Made by a program: the position numbers and the translations under genes
The notes under the pieces: generated by a model
What the model was told of the DNA's origin: nothing
The model's database searches: none
What the model saw: the letters and a program-made list of their open reading frames with translations, nothing else
Shown here: piece after piece, positions 58,558 through 64,000 of the stretch
How the letters are laid out: every line of letters starts with the position of its first letter
Numbering within the stretch: the stretch's first letter is position 1
Origin: a virus
Virus record (IMG/VR): IMGVR_UViG_3300031576_000019
Location: 26,774 to 90,773 of that record
DNA: 64,000 bases
Strand: one strand, 5' to 3'

Positions 58558-58573
58558 GTGAATAATTATTCAC
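58558..58573. promoter_or_regulatory. Perfect GTGAA dyad before capsid gene
   Basis: GTGAATAATTATTCAC, extended to 20 bp by GT/AC flanks (58556-58575). Precedes AAGGAG of the capsid gene on the minus strand; may act as operator or as a stabilising mRNA hairpin. Confidence 0.7.
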
Positions 58574-58577
58574 ACGC

Positions 58578-59060
58578 CTATTTCACCATGCCCTTGCGCA
58601 CCGTTGGGCCGTTGTAACCACCTAAGATCACATGCAGTTCCAACTTGCCCGAAGTGGCGCCGGTGGCAAAGGTACAAATGAGCTGGTCGGCGACCGCGTA
58701 AAAACGCCCGCCCTTGGCATAGCCGTTCAGGGTGTGTGTGCCAGCGATGTCGCGTCCAAGTTGGCGGCTGTCACAAACAGCATCGAGGGTGGTTGTGCTG
58801 AGATCAACGGTCTGGAGAAATCCGTCATCGTCCGCCGCATCACCAATCTTGACGGTCGGCGTGCCGCCCGCAAAGACCGTCGCTACACGCGCGCAGACGC
58901 CCTTGATCCACTGACCACCCTCCACTGGAACACGGTAAACGTTGGCCACTAAATCTGTGGTGAGAATGTTGAAAACTTTCTCATAATCCTGATAGGCCAG
59001 AGACGCATTGTCGCTGGACCCGGGACGCGGAGAGAGCTTTACTTGAGAATCGTGAGGCAT
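58578..59060 (-). CDS. Capsid decoration-type protein
   Basis: 160 residues, strand-rich with central Ala/Gly turns (VCARVATVFAGGTPTVKIGD) and ending LELHVILGGYNGPTVRKG. Lies between scaffold-like and capsid genes. TAAGGAG ribosome site. The role is from context. Confidence 0.55.
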   Translation of the reverse strand: MPHDSQVKLSPRPGSSDNASLAYQDYEKVFNILTTDLVANVYRVPVEGGQWIKGVCARVATVFAGGTPTVKIGDAADDDGFLQTVDLSTTTLDAVCDSRQLGRDIAGTHTLNGYAKGGRFYAVADQLICTFATGATSGKLELHVILGGYNGPTVRKGMVK

Positions 59061-59072
59061 CGTAAAAACTCC

Positions 59073-59684
59073 TTATTGTTTCAGTAGGGCTTGGTGCTCG
59101 GCATACAGTCCGTCATACTTCACCATTTCGCCCAATCTTAGAGCGGCGGTCATTTCTCGAAACACCAACTCTTTGGTACGAGCGGCTGTGGAAGCAGGGG
59201 CGGCCGGGGTGGCGCCAACGCCCTGAGTGTTGATCACTCCTTGCGCCCGCAGGCGGTCGGAGAAGACCTTAAGCAAGCCTTTTAGTTCATCGCCTTTGCC
59301 AACCGGGAGCAACTTGTCCTTCTCAAAAGGCAGAAGTTCGGGAAACTCAGTAGCGATAATGTGTAAGCGGTCGCGCGCAGAAGTCGCTCCCTCCAAGTTG
59401 GAGGAGAGTTCGGCAACCCGCTTTTCAAGGGCCATCTGAGTAACCGTTAGAGCCTCCCGTTCACCGGTGAGTTTCTTGTTCGCTTCTTCCTGGTCATGGA
59501 GTTTGACCTGTTGCGCTTGAAGCTCAGCCTGCGTCTGCTGGAATTTGCCTTGCAATCCTGTGAACCGACGCAGATTTTCTTCGGATTGCTTCTGCCAATC
59601 TGGTTGGCCTCCGGTAGATGAAGCGGTTGAGCCGTGTTCACCTGCAGCGGGCACAATAGTTTCTGGCGTAGTCGGCTGAGTCAT
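59073..59684 (-). CDS. Scaffolding-like coiled-coil protein
   Basis: 203 residues, ATAGGAGATTTTCGAT ribosome site. Gln/Glu/Lys-rich coiled coil about 25-100 (QAELQAQQVKLHDQEEANKK), then an acidic linker, then a C-terminal helix (KELVFREMTAALRLGEMVKY) of the kind that binds capsid. Between portal and capsid genes, as expected. Palindrome 59390 is read as SSNLEG within the coiled part. Confidence 0.72.
   Translation of the reverse strand: MTQPTTPETIVPAAGEHGSTASSTGGQPDWQKQSEENLRRFTGLQGKFQQTQAELQAQQVKLHDQEEANKKLTGEREALTVTQMALEKRVAELSSNLEGATSARDRLHIIATEFPELLPFEKDKLLPVGKGDELKGLLKVFSDRLRAQGVINTQGVGATPAAPASTAARTKELVFREMTAALRLGEMVKYDGLYAEHQALLKQ
59390..59404. repeat. Dispersed palindrome in scaffold gene
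   Basis: Exact copy, read on the minus strand as Ser-Asn-Leu-Glu-Gly. Confidence 0.9.
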
Positions 59685-59764
59685 ATCGAAAATCTCCTAT
59701 GTGATGGCAATTCGGCCCCAGCGGGCTTCCCGTTGCTGTTGGCCGTCAATCAACGTTTTTATCT

Positions 59765-60121
59765 TTACGTTCCAGCCAGTATCACGCGCACATTCGCTTG
59801 TGTGCCACTGGCGTTGCTGACCTTGATGCTCGTCACGGTCAATCCTGTCAACAGAAGTTGCTTGGTCAGGATAGCAGGTGTAAAGTCGTTGAGCTTGATC
59901 GAGATAGCCTGATCCGAAATGATAAGTAGAGCCTGAACGGTGCTTAGTCCACCCAGGCCAATGATCTGATCCGTGACACCGGTAGCTACTTCAACAAACT
60001 GCTGGTCCGACTCATCGTAAGCTTGAGCGGTCAACGCTAACGACTCGTAGCCAAAGATAGTAGTTTGACCTGTCCGCCTAAGTGTCATTGAGAAGGCGAT
60101 GTCTACAGCAAGAGCGGCCAT
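59765..60121 (-). CDS. Unknown virion-type protein, 118 aa
   Basis: Strand-rich, ends NASGTQANVRVILAGT. Starts 4 bases after the portal stop. A short strand-only protein next to the portal could be structural. The 80 bases to the scaffold gene hold nothing visible. Confidence 0.5.
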   Translation of the reverse strand: MAALAVDIAFSMTLRRTGQTTIFGYESLALTAQAYDESDQQFVEVATGVTDQIIGLGGLSTVQALLIISDQAISIKLNDFTPAILTKQLLLTGLTVTSIKVSNASGTQANVRVILAGT

Positions 60122-60124
60122 TGA

Positions 60125-61711
60125 TTATTCTCGTGCCTCAGCGTTGGGTGGATGACCACCCTTAAGCTTTATCTCATCGGGAGTGGCCATAATAGGCTGG
60201 GGTTTACTGGCCGCCTCCAAGTTGGAGGCGGCCTCGGCCTGTTCCTTGATGCGCTTTAGTTCGGCTTGAATATCTGGCACAGTTCCTAATCGCTCCAGCA
60301 TCATCTCGAGTGAGATGCCTTTTTCTTGTAGCAATCTCACCAGTTCATCCACTAATTGTTGGCGGTCCACCGGCACCATGGGCGACCAGATCTGACGCTT
60401 ACGGAGGCCCAGATGGGCTTGAGTGATGCCTGCTCGACCGCGCAAGGCCAGGATTTTCAGCGCCATCTCTGCCCGTGCGCTGCGCGCCTCAGACCAGTTG
60501 ACGCGCTCACTCTGAACATGCGCCAGAAGCGGCCACATACGCGAGTAAAGGGTCTGCCCGCTCCGCTGTGAGCCTTCTTCCAAGCCATAAGCAATCTCCG
60601 GCGTCATCAGCGTAATGCGGATGGATTGCAAAAGATGATTGGTAAAGACCTGTGAACCTTCTGGTAATTTGGGCGAATCCAGCCGCTTGATATCCGGTTC
60701 GGGGTCACTGCTAGTTGTGGCTCGGCCAGCATCAATGTAGGGCTGACCATTCTCAAAGGTCTTCATCCGAGGCGTGTTCTTGATGTTTTTGGCCCAGATG
60801 AGGCTATGCACGCCAAATGAAATGGCATCTCCTACATCTGCCTCGCGCGCGTTCAGTTCTTTGATTTGCCCAATCGCTGATGGAACCAGTGAGTTGCCCC
60901 AGAAGTTCGCCGTGCGCTCATGCGGGTTATAGAGCATTGGACAGAAGCCCCAGTCATGGGTGCCCTTGATGGGCTTGCCCTCGGCATCTTTAGCGTCCTG
61001 CCCATCCACCCTTACCCAATACTCATCACGCGACCACCATTCCTCATAGTTCACAGTGTCATCGGTCACCTGAACACCGTAGCCATCGGCTTGCGCCTTG
61101 GTAATCGGCATCTTGATCCAGGCTTCGGTCAGGTCCCAGTAATTCTTCCCCTGCCAGCGTGCATGAAAGTAGCGCGGGTCAAAATACTCGTAGCGGATGC
61201 CAGTCGGGAGAAGTGGATTGCTGGGTTCCCAGCCCACCTTTAGCACGACTCCACCTAATGCTTGAATAGACACGCCCATGTCAATGTCAGCTGCACGGGT
61301 GTGATTCTCGTACTCAATCTGCTCCAGAACGAGCTCGGCTTGACGGGCCAGTTTCCGACCCGCATCATCAGCCTCACCCGCCTCGTTGAACCTGGGCTCA
61401 ACGATGGTCCTAACCAGCGGGCCACTCGTGTCCGGTACCTCACCCCACAAGGCGTAGGCGTGTAAGCGTGCCGCCAGAGCGGTCGGATTCATCTGGAGCG
61501 GGTATTTGAGTGGAAAAGTCCCATCTTTCAATGGGCGAGTCTTGTCTTCTTCTTTCAAGGCCTCGCCCGTAAACCAGCGCCACCACTCATTTATCTCGGT
61601 CTGGCGTGCTTGCCATTCTTGTAATTCGGCGTCACTAAGTCCCCCTGGTCCATCATCACGGCCCAGAAGTTTGCTCAGGAAAATTTTTAGATTGGCTTCA
61701 GCAGGATTCAT
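60125..61711 (-). CDS. Portal protein
   Basis: 528 residues. Features expected of a portal: N-terminal helices with INEWWRWFTGEALKEEDK, a strand region with WVRVDG..., KELNAREADVGDAISFGVHS, a long stem helix (SGQTLYSRMWPLLAHVQSER..) and a C-terminal helical tail. It would form the dodecameric ring through which DNA is packaged. Palindrome 60214, the copy with the longest symmetry, lies in the C-terminal tail. Confidence 0.75.
   Translation of the reverse strand: MNPAEANLKIFLSKLLGRDDGPGGLSDAELQEWQARQTEINEWWRWFTGEALKEEDKTRPLKDGTFPLKYPLQMNPTALAARLHAYALWGEVPDTSGPLVRTIVEPRFNEAGEADDAGRKLARQAELVLEQIEYENHTRAADIDMGVSIQALGGVVLKVGWEPSNPLLPTGIRYEYFDPRYFHARWQGKNYWDLTEAWIKMPITKAQADGYGVQVTDDTVNYEEWWSRDEYWVRVDGQDAKDAEGKPIKGTHDWGFCPMLYNPHERTANFWGNSLVPSAIGQIKELNAREADVGDAISFGVHSLIWAKNIKNTPRMKTFENGQPYIDAGRATTSSDPEPDIKRLDSPKLPEGSQVFTNHLLQSIRITLMTPEIAYGLEEGSQRSGQTLYSRMWPLLAHVQSERVNWSEARSARAEMALKILALRGRAGITQAHLGLRKRQIWSPMVPVDRQQLVDELVRLLQEKGISLEMMLERLGTVPDIQAELKRIKEQAEAASNLEAASKPQPIMATPDEIKLKGGHPPNAEARE
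60214..60228. repeat. Dispersed palindrome, longest symmetry
   Basis: Exact core; dyad symmetry runs over 25 bp (60209-60233) with GGCCG/CGGCC flanks. Read on the minus strand as Ser-Asn-Leu-Glu-Ala. Confidence 0.9.
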
Positions 61712-61863
61712 CGAGCAATCGGACGCTCATAGCGACTTGTTACCGGTCGAGCATAGCGTGATGGCTCACCGTCAGCGTGGATTTGATCCGACAGCAAGTA
61801 GCTTCGGACACCCGAAATCAGGTTTATAAGCCAATCACACAGTCCGACAAGGAACAGTCGCAT
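61708..61863 (-). CDS. Small protein, 51 aa, coupled to portal
   Basis: MRLFLVGLCDWLINLISGVR followed by a basic tail (RYARPVTSRYERPIAR). Its stop overlaps the portal ATG. Hydrophobic first 20 residues could contact a membrane. No good ribosome site; it lies just after a strong terminator hairpin. Confidence 0.5.
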   Translation of the reverse strand: MRLFLVGLCDWLINLISGVRSYLLSDQIHADGEPSRYARPVTSRYERPIAR

Positions 61864-61868
61864 AGGAA

Positions 61869-61920
61869 ATAAAAAGACAGATTCTCATCAACGGCTTGCG
61901 CCGAGACGTAAATCTGTCTC
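61869..61920 (-). terminator. Leftward two-tier terminator
   Basis: Outer stem AGACAGATT/AATCTGTCT (61875-61883, 61911-61919), inner stem CGGC-TTGC-GCCG (61892-61903), then on the minus strand TTTTTATTT. It would end the transcript coming from the right before the portal operon. Confidence 0.75.
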
Positions 61921-61965
61921 TTATGTCTGGCATTATGAAGGGTTATCTATGGCCTGTCAAGGGCC

Positions 61966-62268
61966 TTATAAGTTGGCCTCCACCTTTAAGCTGGCCACGG
62001 CGCTGTGCCATTTCCCGGCCGGTGTCTCCACATAACCCTGCACCTTCCAATTGCCAGAGGTCGACAGGTCATTTGCAATAGTATCGTAGTAAATCTTGCC
62101 ATCGGTGCCTGTGGTTAGGAAGATAGCGGATTTCTCAAGCGTTGTGCCGGTCGGTGGCTTAAGGAAGATTTTCCTCACCGTTGCCGCAGAAATGTTGACT
62201 GGAATCTTATCCTCATCAATCAGCTTGAGAATAATTCGAGTACCAATATCACCAACCTGTATACTCAT
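61966..62268 (-). CDS. BppU-like N-terminal baseplate/adhesin protein
   Basis: 100 residues, all strand: MSIQVGDIGTRIILKLIDED, VRKIFLKPPTG, GKIYYDTI, NWKVQGYVETPAGKW. The pattern matches the N-terminal sandwich of phage BppU and similar attachment domains. Standalone here. Coupled to the upstream gene by ATGA. Confidence 0.65.
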   Translation of the reverse strand: MSIQVGDIGTRIILKLIDEDKIPVNISAATVRKIFLKPPTGTTLEKSAIFLTTGTDGKIYYDTIANDLSTSGNWKVQGYVETPAGKWHSAVASLKVEANL

Positions 62269-62393
62269 ATCAGCATCTCCAACTCTATCAAGGCACAGTA
62301 AGACAGGATAAAATTCCAGCGCACAGCCAAATATCTCTCAATTTCGATAAATTGAGTCATGTAAACTTCAATTTCAACAACTTCATCGCTCAT
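62265..62393 (-). CDS. Small protein, 42 aa
   Basis: MSDEVVEIEVYMTQFIEIER and a hydrophobic helix (WNFILSYCALIELEMLI). ATGA overlap with both neighbours makes it very likely translated. Role unknown. Confidence 0.65.
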   Translation of the reverse strand: MSDEVVEIEVYMTQFIEIERYLAVRWNFILSYCALIELEMLI

Positions 62394-63826
62394 CGTTCAA
62401 CCTGCCTTTCCGTTTGGACGCCCAGGAATAAAGTAAACTCAAGTTCCTTGCGCCAGACCGTTCCAGCATTAAGTGATCCGCTCTCAAACAGATTGTTCTG
62501 ATCTGCCCCGACCAGCACAACCAACAGACTTGTCGTTTCGGAAAGCACATAATTGTCGCTGACCACCCGGCTAACAATCAGCCCAGCCGTCTCGGACAAG
62601 CCGATGGTGTCAGTGGCGACATTCAGTATCTCCCGTCCAGCCTGTTCACCAAGAACAAAAGCGTCCGTCCCAGAAAATATCGCCAGCAAGCCAGATGTAT
62701 CTGAGATTACAAAGGTGTCCACCCCCGACACACTTACCGACAGAGCTGCCGCTTCGGATAGAGTGCCAGCGTCAACGCTCAAAAGCGTCAACTCAATCAG
62801 GGCTTGCTCAGTAAGCGTAACTGTATCGGCCCCGAAAAATATCGCCAACAGACCCGCGACTTCCGAGAAACCAAAGGCTTCAACACCTGCAAGAGTTACA
62901 GTCGACGAAGCCGTTGCGCTTGCCAGAAACTGGTCTGAACCAGTCAAACCAATCTGGCCCACATCCGTCAGGGCCCCGCTATCCGTCGCAGAAAGAATCC
63001 CTAACAGGCCAGAGGTATCCGAGGTCGCAAACGTCTCGGCCCCTGACACGCTTACTATAAGAATTGCAGTTTCAAGGAGAGCCGAAGTGTCTGAACCCGA
63101 AACCGCTAATTCAATGAGTGCTTGTTCGGTCAACGTGCTCGTCTCGACCCCAGAGAGACTCGCAAATGAACCAGCGACCTCTAAGACACCAAAGGTCTCG
63201 ACACCTGTTAGAGTGGTAGTTAGAGAAGTCGCTTCACTGAGTGAGAGCAGGTCTAAGCCAACCAGACTGATTTGGCCTGTGTCTGCCAAGGCCCCGCTAT
63301 CTGTACCAGATAAACTGACCGACAGCCCCACCAGCTCGTTTGCCGAGAATTGCTCGGTCCCCGTCAGGCTTGCCTCCAAGTTGGAGGAATCGGAAAGGGT
63401 TACCCCATCAGTCCCCGTCAGTTGCGCCAGAAGTGCCGCAATGTCGCTCAAGGCTAAGGTGTCACTCCCAGCAGACACCACAACCAGACCACCCGCCTCA
63501 GATAGACCAAAAGTCTCAGCGCCCGAAATATCAATCTGAGCGACCTCCCCAACAGCCAGAACATCGCTCCCCGTTAATGCTACGACCAGACTTATGGCCT
63601 CAGATAGGGTGTAAGTCTCATTCCCCGCAATATCGACCCGACCACTCTCAGTTAGACTTAAGGAATCGGTTGCCGAAAGTGTTACGGTCAGACTAGACGA
63701 CTCGGCCAGCGCGAAACTATCTACCCCCGCAACGTCTATCCGAGCGGCTTCGCCTAAACTGCTAGAATCGGAGCCAGCCAGGTTAGTTGTATCCGAGACA
63801 GAGTAGCCAAAGAAAACACGAAGCAT
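62390..63826 (-). CDS. Beta-solenoid repeat protein, 478 aa
   Basis: Nearly the whole protein is built of repeats of 18 (sometimes 16) residues, each of the form G-x-D/E-x-x-x-L-x-E-x-A-x-L-x-V-x-L-S, for example GSDTLALSDIAALLAQLT and GVETSTLTEQALIELAVS; about 23 can be counted. The regular length and alternation of hydrophobic residues suggest a beta-solenoid or fibre. Upstream of the portal, an unusual place for an adhesin. Start is set by TAAATG next to the gene at the right edge. Palindrome 63373 lies within one repeat. Confidence 0.7.
   Translation of the reverse strand: MLRVFFGYSVSDTTNLAGSDSSSLGEAARIDVAGVDSFALAESSSLTVTLSATDSLSLTESGRVDIAGNETYTLSEAISLVVALTGSDVLAVGEVAQIDISGAETFGLSEAGGLVVVSAGSDTLALSDIAALLAQLTGTDGVTLSDSSNLEASLTGTEQFSANELVGLSVSLSGTDSGALADTGQISLVGLDLLSLSEATSLTTTLTGVETFGVLEVAGSFASLSGVETSTLTEQALIELAVSGSDTSALLETAILIVSVSGAETFATSDTSGLLGILSATDSGALTDVGQIGLTGSDQFLASATASSTVTLAGVEAFGFSEVAGLLAIFFGADTVTLTEQALIELTLLSVDAGTLSEAAALSVSVSGVDTFVISDTSGLLAIFSGTDAFVLGEQAGREILNVATDTIGLSETAGLIVSRVVSDNYVLSETTSLLVVLVGADQNNLFESGSLNAGTVWRKELEFTLFLGVQTERQVER
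63373..63387. repeat. Dispersed palindrome inside an 18-residue repeat
   Basis: Exact copy, read on the minus strand as Ser-Asn-Leu-Glu-Ala in the unit GTDGVTLSDSSNLEASLT, whose length is still 18. Confidence 0.9.
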
Positions 63827-64000
63827 TTAGGCGGTGGTCGGAATTGAGAATGCGTAGTCCGCCCACTCCTTTGGAACGGTCTGATCAATAAACTGCACAA
63901 AGACAACATCATTGTTCATCTCGGTCGCCGAGAGCGTCACCAGCACGCCCGCTTTCCCAGAACCATCCGCCACCGGCAAGGTGCCCAAATCGGTGTAGAC
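63827..64000 (-). CDS. Structural-type protein, partial (right edge)
   Basis: Frame open on the minus strand from the window edge to TAA at 63827-63829, next to the ATG of the solenoid gene. The 57 visible residues (VYTDLGTLPVADGSGKAGVL..., ending DYAFSIPTTA) are strand-rich. Start and size unknown. Confidence 0.6.
   Translation of the reverse strand, partial: VYTDLGTLPVADGSGKAGVLVTLSATEMNNDVVFVQFIDQTVPKEWADYAFSIPTTA

Noticed and set aside
1-64000. CRISPR array or tRNA genes
   Set aside because: The scattered palindrome is not regularly spaced, has no spacers, and no cloverleaf with CCA-type end was seen.

Overview
The window looks like most of the genome of a temperate, long-tailed (siphovirus-type) double-stranded DNA phage, or the same phage as a prophage. 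The evidence is a complete virion module (portal, scaffold-like protein, major capsid, head-tail joining proteins, tail tube, paired tail chaperones, a roughly 2,790-residue tape measure, tail fibres), a holin and GH25 lysin, a large serine integrase and a replication module. I see no tRNA, rRNA, CRISPR array or host gene. The large terminase is not in the window. The host cannot be named from this sequence. Strong GGAGG-type ribosome sites and an LLH-type holin beside a GH25 muramidase would suit a monoderm host such as a Firmicute or Chloroflexota member, but that is a guess.

Layout. From 1 to 26 kb genes run rightwards (one exception) and form the early region: a methyltransferase-helicase fusion cut by the left edge, RadC, a tightly coupled run of small genes of unknown function (5.0-8.3 kb), a leftward small-terminase-like gene at 8.3-8.8 kb, a Gp37/Gp68-type protein, a C5 cytosine methyltransferase, two PD-(D/E)XK nucleases, a GIY-YIG/MUG113 protein behind a highly structured leader RNA, the replication set (HTH initiator-like protein, DnaB-like ATPase, Toprim primase), a nucleotidase-Nmad1 fusion, an HNH protein and a Sak4-like ATPase. 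From 26.1 to 26.56 kb there is a gene-free stretch where the two halves converge. From 26.56 to 64 kb genes run leftwards: integrase, lysis genes, tail fibres, tail tip, tape measure, chaperones, tail tube, connectors, capsid, scaffold and portal, then further adhesin-like proteins at the right edge. Small rightward modules interrupt this late region at 44.3-45.0 kb and 53.4-53.6 kb.

Non-coding structure is the most unusual part. (1) A 15-bp palindrome (CCTCCAAGTTGGAGG) is scattered through the window in 15 exact and 3 near copies. In genes it is nearly always read as Ser-Asn/Lys-Leu-Glu, and outside genes it doubles as ribosome-binding site or terminator stem. (2) A second dyad (GTGAA-N6-TTCAC) sits 7-9 bp upstream of -10 boxes at five early promoters and directly upstream of ribosome sites at several other genes, which suggests one phage regulon. 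(3) A 141-nt leader at 16.51-16.65 kb carries interleaved helices of 14, 9, 8 and 6 bp that imply a pseudoknotted RNA. (4) Two mini membrane-protein genes share a 48-bp leader. Two neighbouring small genes at 12.2-13.6 kb carry single in-frame stops, a small zinc-ribbon gene near 26 kb looks cut short, and there is a trace of an AP2-type homing endonuclease end at 53.7 kb, so parts of the accessory region appear to be decaying or exchanging.
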